From positions 1 through 44,637 of the forward strand of contig VSNJ01000016.1 of assembly GCA_009774235.1 (NCBI GenBank): a stretch of DNA of 44,637 nucleotides. Reading direction: 5' to 3'. Below the pieces are notes generated by a model. The model had not been told where the DNA came from. It saw nothing but the letters and a program-made list of their open reading frames with translations, and did not search any database. A program made the translations under genes and the position numbers. Positions 1 to 7,642 of this stretch are shown here, one piece after another (position 1 is the stretch's first letter; each line of letters opens with the position of its first letter). The DNA comes from Lachnospiraceae bacterium. GTDB lineage: Bacteria; Bacillota; Clostridia; Lachnospirales; Lachnospiraceae.

Positions 1-82
1 AGTAAGACAACTTCTTGACCCGGTTCTTGCTAAAGTATAGCATGTTTTTTATAATATTTTCAAAAGACTAATTGAAGGTTTT

Positions 83-387
83 TTTGAGTTTCCCCGTTTT
101 TCAAATTACACAAAGATTATATTACTCTGGCGGATTCCAAATGTTTTACCATAAGGCAGCTATTTTGGGGGGGCGCTAGTGCATCCCATCCAAGCGCAAG
201 CGGCTGCTGTTGGTAAAATTTTGGAATTGCCAGAGGCAAAATACCTATGTAGTCAAGCGGATATCCGCAATCCGCTTTGCCTGCAAGCAGGCATTGGCTA
301 CTTGCCCAATAACAAACCAACCTCATCGCCGCTTTGTGGCAGTCTGGGGTGGACTTACTTAATGAGGTTAAAAAGGGGAAACTCAAA
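83..387. repeat. MITE-like repeat, full copy with 13-bp terminal inverted repeats
   Basis: The ends are perfect 13-bp inverted repeats: TTTGAGTTTCCCC at 83-95 and GGGGAAACTCAAA at 375-387. The interior is richer in GC than its surroundings and full of short palindromes, for example GCGGATATCCGC and GCCTGCAAGCAGGC. No convincing protein is encoded. Related copies lie at 29890-30125 and 31072-31168, a lone end at 15969-15981 and a decayed piece near 39143-39200. No clear target-site duplication is visible. This is most likely a non-autonomous miniature transposable element; a multicopy structured RNA gene is the alternative. The bases before it (1-82) show nothing I can assign. Confidence 0.75.
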
Positions 388-472
388 TTCTAAGTATAAT
401 TGAAAATACAAGCCTTATATGATAAAATAGTATCTGGCACAGTATAACTAATATATAGAAATGAGGTGTATT

Positions 473-1636
473 ATGAGAAAAAAATTTAAACAATTACTAT
501 TTATATTGTGTATGGTTATAGCTATAACAATGTCATACACAATATTCACCCATGCTGGCAGCAATAAAACAGGTTATGTTGCATTTGGTGACAGCATTGC
601 AGCAGGCTATGGCCTTGAAGGCTATACAGCAGACCAGGACAACCCGCCAGCAGACAGTTACCAGGCAATTATAAGCAATTTCCTTAAAACATCCCCAGCA
701 AATTATGCAGTTACAGGCGATGACAGCACAGACTGCATTAATATACTGGAATCAGGCAATGCAGACAATATGCTTTCCGATGCTGGAATTATAACACTTT
801 CAATTGGTTCCAATGATTTATTAAAACCATTTACTGGAATAGTAAAAGAAACACTTGGGATAACAGAAGATATAGAAAGCCTGGACCCTTCCCAGATTGA
901 AAAATACTATTCAAACCTTGATGCTTCTTCTATACTTGAAATTACTGCAATAGCAAACAAACTTTCAAACGAATTAAAAGATAACGCAATACTCCATGAA
1001 AAAGCACAGGCATTTTCTGGTAACTTTAATAAAATAATAGATATTATAAACCAAAAAGCACCAGATGCTTCAATATATGTAACAAATATATACAACCCTT
1101 ACAAAGATGTTATGGTTCTTGGAGATATAGCAGAAACTTATATAAAAGAAATTAACACTGCATTTTCACAAGATTCAGAAAATTATACACTTATAGATTT
1201 GTATACATTATTTAAGAATGAGAACTTGTCAAATGTAAAATTTAATATTTCAGATTTATCAAGCATAAACCTTGACCCACATCCATCCAAAGAAGGGCAT
1301 AAAAGAATTGCAGAAACTATAATTTCTGCCATAGAAAAGAAATATGCACCTGCTGCTGCATCAATATCACAGCTTAAAAGTACAGCTAAAAATACTATAA
1401 CAATAAAACTTACCTGTAAAACAGACAAGTCTGGATACGAGATAAAATTTGCCACTTCTAAAAATGGCAAATGGAATACTTTAGAAAATACCAGCAAAAA
1501 CACTGCTAAAATTAAATCATCCAAATTAAAAGCAGGTAAGACATACTACATAAAAGCCAGAAGCTTTAATGAAATAAACGGAGTAAAATACTACAGCCAG
1601 TATAGCAAAGTGAAAAAAATCCAGATAAAAAAATAA
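473..1636 (+). CDS. Secreted SGNH/GDSL-family hydrolase with C-terminal Fn3-like domain
   Basis: A 387-residue protein. The start is the ATG at 473, behind GAGGTG at 463-468; the upstream in-frame ATG at 461 overlaps that ribosome site. Residues 1-28 form a signal peptide (KK, hydrophobic core, THA). The SGNH fold follows: block I GDSIAAGYG with catalytic Ser41, block III GSND, and block V DPHPSKEGH carrying the Asp and His. The last ~95 residues are Lys- and Thr-rich and read like a fibronectin-III-type module (KAGKTYYIKARSF), common at the C-terminus of exported clostridial proteins. It probably de-esterifies a lipid or an acylated glycan outside the cell; the substrate is unknown. It stands alone, about 85 bp downstream of a repeat end. 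Confidence 0.85.
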   Translation: MRKKFKQLLFILCMVIAITMSYTIFTHAGSNKTGYVAFGDSIAAGYGLEGYTADQDNPPADSYQAIISNFLKTSPANYAVTGDDSTDCINILESGNADNMLSDAGIITLSIGSNDLLKPFTGIVKETLGITEDIESLDPSQIEKYYSNLDASSILEITAIANKLSNELKDNAILHEKAQAFSGNFNKIIDIINQKAPDASIYVTNIYNPYKDVMVLGDIAETYIKEINTAFSQDSENYTLIDLYTLFKNENLSNVKFNISDLSSINLDPHPSKEGHKRIAETIISAIEKKYAPAAASISQLKSTAKNTITIKLTCKTDKSGYEIKFATSKNGKWNTLENTSKNTAKIKSSKLKAGKTYYIKARSFNEINGVKYYSQYSKVKKIQIKK

Positions 1637-1746
1637 ACACCGATGTATAAGCTATAACAATCTTCTACATTAAAAACAAACACACAAATACCTGGTTCTT
1701 ATTAATACCTATCAGGATTACGGCTATTCCAGCTTATAATTAATAC

Positions 1747-1877
1747 CAGGGTATCCGGAACATTGCTTTAAAATTACTTATTACAGCTTGTGCAGAAACT
1801 ATATCAGATTACCGCATCCAATATACCTCTGCCATACCTGCAAAAGTAAATTAAGCCACAATATTCCAGATACCCTG
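1747..1877. repeat. Candidate 131-bp element with imperfect 14-bp inverted ends
   Basis: CAGGGTATCCGGAA at 1747-1760 is mirrored by TTCCAGATACCCTG at 1864-1877, with 13 of 14 positions complementary. It lies between two genes that point toward each other and holds no plausible reading frame. It could be a second small mobile element or a long-range hairpin. No second copy was seen in this window, so the call is tentative. Confidence 0.35.
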
Positions 1878-1887
1878 TTTTACCTTG

Positions 1888-2601
1888 CTAACAATTCTTA
1901 TTGTAAATCCTGCTTGTATAGCTTCCATCTTCTATACTAATATAACGTATAAAAAGAGAAACTTTATTATCTGGGTTTAAGTTATCCCATATAAGCTGTC
2001 CAAACTCTTCCATATCATCCTTTACCCCAACAAGCTTTGGCTCTCCTTCAAAGCTTGGAAGCGGGCTGCCATCATGCATATAAGTGTGTATAAAATGCCC
2101 TTCACCTGCCACAGGGTTTTCATAATCAAAAGTATAACGGTTACATGCATCTGGATTACCATTATTACTTTTCAATATAGACATAGAATATTTAAAAATA
2201 CCATTTTCTATATTAAGCATTGCAGAAATACGTGGTGTATAATTTGGCGCATCTGGCTCAAACTCCCTTGTAAGAAGTGCCTGCCTGAATGTAGAACCAC
2301 TTTCCACCATATCATAAATTGTATCTGTCTGGTCACCATTAGTCACTATTGTATTATTGCCAAGCACACGTACAGGCGCATATATAACAAGGCTTGGGTC
2401 ACTTAACTTCGCAGGGTCAAAAGCCTGTGTACGTATACCCTCACCATCTTCTATAAAAATCCTGTTCCTGCTGTTTTCACTGCGTCCCATTATAAAATAA
2501 GCAATTACTGCATGTCTGCCATCTGGTGTCCTGCCGGTTACAATTCCACGTCCAGGATATTCATTTGATTTTAATTCATTTTCTAAAGATAATTTCTCCA
2601 T
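1888..2601 (-). CDS. purO: IMP cyclohydrolase, PurO-type
   Basis: About 237 residues, matching the stand-alone IMP cyclohydrolase family first known from archaea and also found in clostridia. It closes the ring of FAICAR to IMP, the last step of purine synthesis. The N-terminal pattern NEYPGRGIVTGRTPDGRHAV is characteristic. The start is ATG at 2601, six bases behind GGAGG; a longer in-frame start at 2619 would cover that site. It begins about 20 bp after the AICAR transformylase stop, so the two form an operon and together replace the usual bifunctional PurH. Expression is expected to follow the ZTP riboswitch upstream of the first gene. Confidence 0.85.
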   Translation of the reverse strand: MEKLSLENELKSNEYPGRGIVTGRTPDGRHAVIAYFIMGRSENSRNRIFIEDGEGIRTQAFDPAKLSDPSLVIYAPVRVLGNNTIVTNGDQTDTIYDMVESGSTFRQALLTREFEPDAPNYTPRISAMLNIENGIFKYSMSILKSNNGNPDACNRYTFDYENPVAGEGHFIHTYMHDGSPLPSFEGEPKLVGVKDDMEEFGQLIWDNLNPDNKVSLFIRYISIEDGSYTSRIYNKNC

Positions 2602-2621
2602 TTTTATCCTCCGTTCCAAAA

Positions 2622-3800
2622 TTAATGATGGAAAAGCCTTAATCCTGTAAATGCCATTACCATTCCAAATTCATTACATGCATCAATTACACTCTGGTCA
2701 TTCTTAGAACCACCCGCTTCTGCTACATATTTAACACCACTTCTGTGTGCTCTTTCAATATTATCACTAAATGGAATAAATGCATCTGAGCCAAGAGTAA
2801 CATTATCAAGGTTTTTAATCCACTCTGCACGTTCTTCCCTTGTCATAGGCTCTGGTTTCTCTGTAAAGAAATTCTCCCACCTGCCATCTGCAAGCACATC
2901 CATATAATCATCAGAAAGATATACATCAATAGTATTATCCCTGTCTGGGCGGCGTACATCACTCTTAAATGGAAGCGATAACGCTTTTGGTGACTGGCGC
3001 AGGAACCATTTATCTGCCTTATCACCTGCAAGACGTGTACAATGTATACGTGACTGCTGCCCGGCGCCTATACCTATTGCCTGTCCATCTTTTACATAAC
3101 ACACAGAATTTGACTGTGTATATTTAAGAATAATATTTGCAAGTATCATATCATTTAATGCTGCCTCAGAAAGTTCTTTCTTCTCTGTAACAATATTGGA
3201 GAAAAGCTCCTTTGTAGTCTTAACATTATTATGTCCCTGCTCAAAAGTAATACCAAATACATCTTTTGTTTCAAGCGGTGCTGCTTCATAATCCGGGTCA
3301 ATTTTAATAATACAGTAAGAACCTCTTTTCTTCTGCTTAAGTATTTCAAGTGCCTCATCTGAATATGAAGGTGCAATAATACCATCAGACACAAGTGTAC
3401 TAAGATATTTAGCTGTTGCCACATCACATTCATCAGAAAGTGCTGCAAAATCCCCAAATGAAGACATCCTGTCTGCACCCCTTGCACGTATATAGGCAGT
3501 TGCCATAGGAGTAAGGCTGATATCATCATCAACAAAATACACTTTCTTCATTGTGTCATCCAATGGTACATCAATAGCAGCGCCCGCAGGGCTTACATGC
3601 TTAAATGATGCTGCTGCAACATGTCCTGTTGCCTCTTTTACCTCTTTAACAAGCTGCCAGCTGTTAAATGCATCTAAAAGATTGATATAGCCAGGAGTCC
3701 CGTTTAAAACTTCAAAAGGAAGGCTGCTTCCATCTTTCATAAATACCCTTGATGGTTTCTGGTTTGGATTGCATCCATACTTTAACTGGATTTCGTTCAT
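2622..3800 (-). CDS. purH: AICAR formyltransferase (stand-alone PurH transformylase domain)
   Basis: A 392-residue protein. The N-terminus (LKYGCNPNQKPSRVF) and the motif SFKHVSPAG, with Lys67 and His68, identify the AICAR transformylase fold; these residues correspond to the catalytic Lys-His pair of the family. It transfers a formyl group from 10-formyl-THF to AICAR, giving FAICAR. The MGS-like cyclohydrolase domain of bifunctional PurH is absent, which explains the separate purO-type gene next to it. ATG at 3800 follows a GAGAGGAG ribosome site. The leader carries a ZTP riboswitch, so expression should rise when 10-formyl-THF is short and ZMP/ZTP builds up. Confidence 0.88.
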   Translation of the reverse strand: MNEIQLKYGCNPNQKPSRVFMKDGSSLPFEVLNGTPGYINLLDAFNSWQLVKEVKEATGHVAAASFKHVSPAGAAIDVPLDDTMKKVYFVDDDISLTPMATAYIRARGADRMSSFGDFAALSDECDVATAKYLSTLVSDGIIAPSYSDEALEILKQKKRGSYCIIKIDPDYEAAPLETKDVFGITFEQGHNNVKTTKELFSNIVTEKKELSEAALNDMILANIILKYTQSNSVCYVKDGQAIGIGAGQQSRIHCTRLAGDKADKWFLRQSPKALSLPFKSDVRRPDRDNTIDVYLSDDYMDVLADGRWENFFTEKPEPMTREERAEWIKNLDNVTLGSDAFIPFSDNIERAHRSGVKYVAEAGGSKNDQSVIDACNEFGMVMAFTGLRLFHH

Positions 3801-3885
3801 AATTAAAATCTCCTCTCTCTTTCATGGTTATGCCAGGATACGTACCAGCTTATATAACTATAATTAAAGCCAGCTTATCCAGGCA

Positions 3886-3955
3886 TATGCCCAGACGGCC
3901 GGCTTATTATAAGTTATACTCCCCTGTGGTTTGTCCACTTTTCCGCCAGTTATAT
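3886..3955 (-). promoter_or_regulatory. ZTP (pfl) riboswitch aptamer in the purH leader
   Basis: Read on the minus strand, the leader contains ACTGGCGG, then a short hairpin GTGGACAAACCAC, then GGGGAGTATAACT, and finally GCCGGCCGTCTGGGCA. These are the conserved blocks of the pfl/ZTP aptamer (ACUGGCG, hairpin, GGGGAG, CCGGCCG-CUGGGCA) in the right order and spacing. The position before AICAR transformylase is the classic one. Downstream, TGCCTGGATA (3876-3885) can pair with TATCCTGGCA (3831-3840) with one mismatch and may be part of the expression platform. There is no T-tract after it, so control may not be by simple termination. Confidence 0.8.
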
Positions 3956-4088
3956 AACTAAATTAACTTTATCATAACAATTTCAATCTTGCAAGAGGTA
4001 AATAAATTATTTAACTTCATCAAATAAACAGTAAATGTATTTTTGCAGGAAATGCGGATTACGCATATCCATTTTGGCAAGCCATTTG

Positions 4089-4562
4089 TCACTTAGCAGA
4101 CAATAATGTAAACCCTATACAAAACATTCCACCATCCATCTGCGCAAATACCTCCCCGCCCATACGTTCTACAAGCAGCTTTACAATAGACAATCCCAAA
4201 CCTGTTGAATGGTTTCTCTCTTCATTTCCAACATAGAAAAGGTTAAATACCTTGCTGGCATCAATACCACATCCATCTTTAACCAGATTTGTAATATTTA
4301 TCCTTTGCAGCTCTACGTCCTCTTCCATTCCAGACCAGTAAGAATACTCAAAAAACTGCTGTACCCGCTTTTCCATTTCATTAGTATGGGATATGCATAT
4401 TTCCAAATATTCCTTACTGCTGCCATAAATCCCTGCCTTACGCAATAATTGCAAGTAACCTTTCATAACAGCAAGCGGAGTCCTGATATCATGTGAAATA
4501 TTTGTAATAAACTGTTTAAATTCATGCTCTTTAATTTCTTGTGATACTTTTGCCAAACACAT
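4089..4562 (-). pseudogene. Histidine kinase remnant, internally deleted
   Basis: The H-box is intact (FITNISHDIRTPLAVMKGYLQLL, His in SHD) and the C-terminal G2-like segment is present (STGLGLSIVKLLVERMGGEVF). Between them, NLVKD runs straight into GCGIDASKVFNLFYVG. The N-box and most of the ATP lid are missing, and the N-terminal sensor region is gone. The 157-residue frame begins inside the tail of the ABC ATPase fragment and overlaps it in another frame. It cannot be a working kinase. With its neighbours it looks like the relic of a peptide-sensing two-component/ABC locus. Confidence 0.75.
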
Positions 4563-4749
4563 TAATTATCCCTTCTGTAGGGAAGCTTAACCCTGTTATC
4601 ATACGCATAAGCGTAGTTTTCCCTGCCCCGTTCTTTCCAATAAGCCCATAAATCCTTCCTTTATCCAGGCGCAGGTTTATATTTTTTAATGCCCATTTAG
4701 AATTATAACGCTTTGAAAGGTTTTTAATATCTAAAACTGCATCTCCCAT
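4531..4749 (-). pseudogene. ABC transporter ATPase remnant, N-terminal 72 residues
   Basis: The start of an antibiotic-type ABC ATPase is clear: LDIKNLSKRYNSKWALKNINL, then Walker A GLIGKNGAGKTTLM and GLSFPTEGIINVFGK. The frame stops there; signature, Walker B and H-loop are absent. The DNA runs directly into histidine kinase coding sequence in another frame, which indicates a deletion fusing the two genes. A ribosome site (GGAGGA) still precedes ATG 4749. No permease gene remains nearby. Confidence 0.8.
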
Positions 4750-4855
4750 AAAACTTTTCCTCCTGTTTTTATTTTTATCTTATAATCCAATTATAAAAAT
4801 AAAAGGTTTGGTAAAAGTTAAGAAAAATAATAAAATGTCAAGAAAAGGTAAAGTT

Positions 4856-5325
4856 TTATTTTACAAGGCGGTATCCAAGCCCCCAGACTGTTTCTATATA
4901 TTCATTACTGCTATATGTTTTAATCTTATTTCTTATATTACTTATATGGGTTTTTATAACATTGTCATCACCCAGATACTCTTCTCCCCATATTGTTTCA
5001 TATAATCTTCCAAATCAAATGGTTTTGTAATATAATCATCTGCGCCAGCTGCAAGCAAACCAACCTTTGTACTTACCATATCTTTCGCAGAAATTACAAT
5101 TATTGGTATATCACTTATCTTCCTGATATCCTTTAAAACCTCATCACCACTCTTATATGGAAGCATTAAATCAAGCAATACCATATGTAATTGCCCTTCT
5201 TCTAAAATCTTTACTGCATCAAGGCCATTATATACAGAAAATGTTTCATATCCATTATCCTCAAGAGCCTGTGCCAGCAGCCTGTTTACATCTTTCTCAT
5301 CTTCAATAATTAAAATATGTTCCAT
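4856..5325 (-). pseudogene. OmpR-family response regulator with internal deletion
   Basis: From ATG 5325 (behind GGGAGC) the receiver is complete: IIEDEKDVNRLL, phosphoacceptor Asp in LLDLMLP, and YITKPFDLE. Directly after PFDLE the sequence switches frame into RLYETIWGEEYLGDDN and continues with KTHISNIRNKI and VWGLGYRLVK, ending at 4856. That is the last third of a winged-helix domain. The linker and first part of the DNA-binding domain, roughly 60-70 residues, are gone. Read as is, the product stops at 4954 after a receiver plus a short unrelated tail. It sits upstream of the ABC and kinase relics in the same orientation. Confidence 0.8.
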
Positions 5326-5425
5326 ATATTCTGCTCCCAAAAATATTCTTCTATAGGTTTTACACAATTTAATATGTTAATAGTATACCATCAATTATAT
5401 TTTGAAGCTGCCACACTCTTTAATG

Positions 5426-5510
5426 TACATTATCCTTTAGAAAATTATTACTAAAACTGTACTAACTATTATTATTCCAATCCATAGTATTCCATCCAGG
5501 CTGTTTTTGG
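5426..5510 (-). pseudogene. Decayed copy of the 3' end of spmA
   Basis: Bases 5426-5482 align without gaps to 9847-9903, the 3' end of the intact spmA gene, with roughly 45 of 57 positions equal by eye (for example GAAAATTATT and GTGCTAACTATT/GTACTAACTATT). Translated on the minus strand it reads IIIVSTVLVIIF, stop, RIMYIKE; SpmA ends TIVSTVVAIIFCRIMCRKGE. The relic lies on the opposite side of the collagen cassette from spmA and in the same orientation. SpmB has a similar membrane C-terminus, so descent from spmB is a weaker alternative. Confidence 0.6.
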
Positions 5511-5604
5511 ACGCCAGAAATACCCAATCTTGTTTTGTTGCATATAATTTATCATGGTACTAATACATCATAATACAACAAAAATAAAAATGAGGTGGTT
5601 TCAA

Positions 5605-6363
5605 TTGAATAACTATAATCTTAATCTTCTGTCCCAGCCACAAAATTTATTTTGTACAAGAAGATGTCCTAATAGAAACAATTGCCTGGATGTATTCCAG
5701 AATCCACAATGTTTTACACCTACAGAAAATACTGCTGCGCTAGATACTTTCCAGGAAACATGCAGGTCATCCCACTGCTTTTGTGAACCTGGACCAATGG
5801 GACCAAGAGGTGAACCTGGGCCTCCTGGCTGCCCTGGAGAACGTGGCAAAACTGGACCACAAGGTGTCACTGGGCCACAAGGACCACAAGGCGTCACTGG
5901 ACCAATGGGACCAAGAGGTGAACCTGGTGTCCGGGGACCTGCCGGACCCCCTGGCTATCCACAGAACAGTGTGTTTGCATCATTTTTAAATACAGAAATT
6001 TTTATACAAGAAAATTCCCGTATTCCACTAAAAGTGGATATACCAGACCCAAGCGGAAATATTTCTCTCCTTGGTTATCATTCTATTGTTTTAAAACCTG
6101 GATACTATACAGTTTATTATTATATATCCACAACTATGAAAGCGCCTGGTACCATAAAACTGATACCCGTTTTTAATGACTGTAAACAGTCTGCATATGC
6201 GGAATATGCCACTATCAAAAAGCGGAATGAACCAGTTAAATTATCAAGATATTTTATAGCTGGAATACACAATAGCTCATCTTTATTTTTTACATGGCAT
6301 TCTTCCGCCAGCACCTCTAGAACAAATATGAATATCATTATACAAAAACTAAACAGACAATAA
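5605..6363 (+). CDS. Short collagen-like protein with C-terminal jelly-roll-like domain
   Basis: About 252 residues from TTG 5605, seven bases behind AGGTGG; the in-frame ATG at 5590 overlaps that site. Residues 1-60 are Cys-rich (CTRRCPNRNNC, CRSSHCFC) with no signal peptide. About 19 Gly-X-Y triplets follow (residues 63-119, GPMGPRGEPGPPG). The ~130-residue C-terminal domain alternates hydrophobic and polar residues (IVLKPGYYTVYYYIS, LFFTWHSS), as in C1q/TNF-like trimerisation domains. A missing export signal plus a collagen stalk resembles exosporium/spore-surface proteins. A 31-nt direct repeat inside the stalk (5789-5819, 5897-5927) shows it can expand by slippage. It is the first gene of the glycosyltransferase cassette. 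Confidence 0.8.
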   Translation: MNNYNLNLLSQPQNLFCTRRCPNRNNCLDVFQNPQCFTPTENTAALDTFQETCRSSHCFCEPGPMGPRGEPGPPGCPGERGKTGPQGVTGPQGPQGVTGPMGPRGEPGVRGPAGPPGYPQNSVFASFLNTEIFIQENSRIPLKVDIPDPSGNISLLGYHSIVLKPGYYTVYYYISTTMKAPGTIKLIPVFNDCKQSAYAEYATIKKRNEPVKLSRYFIAGIHNSSSLFFTWHSSASTSRTNMNIIIQKLNRQ

Positions 6364-6389
6364 AAAATAAAGATATGTGAGGATTAAAT

Positions 6390-7466
6390 ATGGTAACAAT
6401 AAGCCTTTGTATGATTGTTAAAAATGAAGAAAAACATCTTGCACGTTGTCTTGGCTGTGTAGCAAAACTGGTAGAAGAAATTATTATTGTAGATACTGGT
6501 TCAACTGACCAGACAGTAGAAATAGCATCCAGATATACACCAAATGTATATTCCCACCCATGGACAGACGATTTTTCTGATGCCCGTAACTACTCTTTCT
6601 CCAAGGCAACTATGGATTACTGTATGTGGATGGATGCAGATGATATTATAGAAATAACAGAAGCCGGAAAATTCCTGCATCTAAAGCAGTCTCTTACGTT
6701 AGATACTGATATTGTAATGTTTAAATACCATACTGCCTTTGATGAATCCGGCAAGCCTTGCTTTTCCTATTTCCGGGAACGGTTAATTAAAAACTGTCCA
6801 GAATACCGCTGGACTGGTGCCGTCCATGAAGTAATCCCTCCTAAAGGCAAGGTAATTTACTCTGATATTGCAATCTGCCATAAAAAGACTAGTGCAGGCG
6901 ACCCAGACCGCAACCTTAGAATATACGAAAAGCAGCTGGCCGCCGGAAAACCTATGGATGCAAGGCAGTTATATTACTATGGACGGGAGCTGTATTACCA
7001 CCAACAATATGAAAAAGCAATCACTGTTTTTGAAAAGTTCTTGTCTTTGCCAGAAGGATGGATTGAAAATAAAATAGAGGCATGCTCTGTCTGTGCTGGC
7101 TGTTATTATAAATTAGAACAGGAAAATTCTGCACTTTACACTCTCTTACGCAGCCTGTCCTTTGATTTACCAAGGGCAGAATTGTGCTGCCAGATTGGAA
7201 AACATTTTTTAGAGCACAGAAATTACGAAAATGCTATCTATTGGTACAAAACTGCACTGAATGTAAAAAGAAATGAATATACAGGTGGATTTATTTTGCC
7301 TGATTGCTATGATTACATTCCACTTTTACAGCTATGTGTGTGTTATGACAAAATAGGAGACAGGCAAAAGGCCAAAGAATATAATGAACGTGCTGGCGCT
7401 TGTAAACCCTATTCAGAAGCATACCTGTACAACAAACATTATTTTGACAATCTGGGCATATGCTGA
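6390..7466 (+). CDS. GT2-family glycosyltransferase with C-terminal TPR region
   Basis: A 358-residue protein. The N-terminal ~100 residues form the nucleotide-sugar fold: ISLCMIVKNEEKHLARCL, IIIVDTGSTDQT, and WMDADD with Asp82/Asp84 as the metal-binding DXD. Residues ~185-350 contain several TPR-like helix pairs (ARQLYYYGRELYYHQQYEKAITVFEKFL, ENAIYWYKTALN). GT2-TPR enzymes of this shape commonly glycosylate proteins or peptides. It lies 26 bp after the first collagen gene and upstream of the second, so the Thr-rich collagen stalks are the obvious candidate acceptors, as in the C. difficile BclA/SgtA pair. ATG 6390 follows GTGAGGA. The linkage to a specific acceptor is inference. Confidence 0.83.
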   Translation: MVTISLCMIVKNEEKHLARCLGCVAKLVEEIIIVDTGSTDQTVEIASRYTPNVYSHPWTDDFSDARNYSFSKATMDYCMWMDADDIIEITEAGKFLHLKQSLTLDTDIVMFKYHTAFDESGKPCFSYFRERLIKNCPEYRWTGAVHEVIPPKGKVIYSDIAICHKKTSAGDPDRNLRIYEKQLAAGKPMDARQLYYYGRELYYHQQYEKAITVFEKFLSLPEGWIENKIEACSVCAGCYYKLEQENSALYTLLRSLSFDLPRAELCCQIGKHFLEHRNYENAIYWYKTALNVKRNEYTGGFILPDCYDYIPLLQLCVCYDKIGDRQKAKEYNERAGACKPYSEAYLYNKHYFDNLGIC

Positions 7467-7544
7467 TTACAATTCCTGATAACCTGGGCAGCATTTTAGT
7501 ACACTTTGTACATGTAGAACAGAAAACCTATACCATATATTGTA

Positions 7545-7571
7545 ACCAATATACCAACTGCTCATAAAATA
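7545..7571 (+). promoter_or_regulatory. Candidate mother-cell (sigma-K-like) promoter of the large collagen gene
   Basis: CATAAAATA at 7563-7571 fits the -10 pattern CATANNNTA of sigma K promoters. An AC dinucleotide at 7545-7546 lies 16 bases upstream, matching the short -35 element. The implied start would leave a leader of about 65 nt before ATG 7643. In AT-rich DNA such a match can arise by chance; the sporulation context is what makes it worth listing. Confidence 0.35.
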
Positions 7572-7642
7572 TTGGTATCAAAGGATTTCCGGCTTACCAG
7601 CCAGGGGTCTTTTGCAAACAATACAGAAAGGATATATTTAGC

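Noticed and set aside
117..403. Open frames inside the MITE-like repeat (both strands)
   Set aside because: Similar frames recur only where the repeat core recurs, follow its palindromes, and have no ribosome site or known domain.
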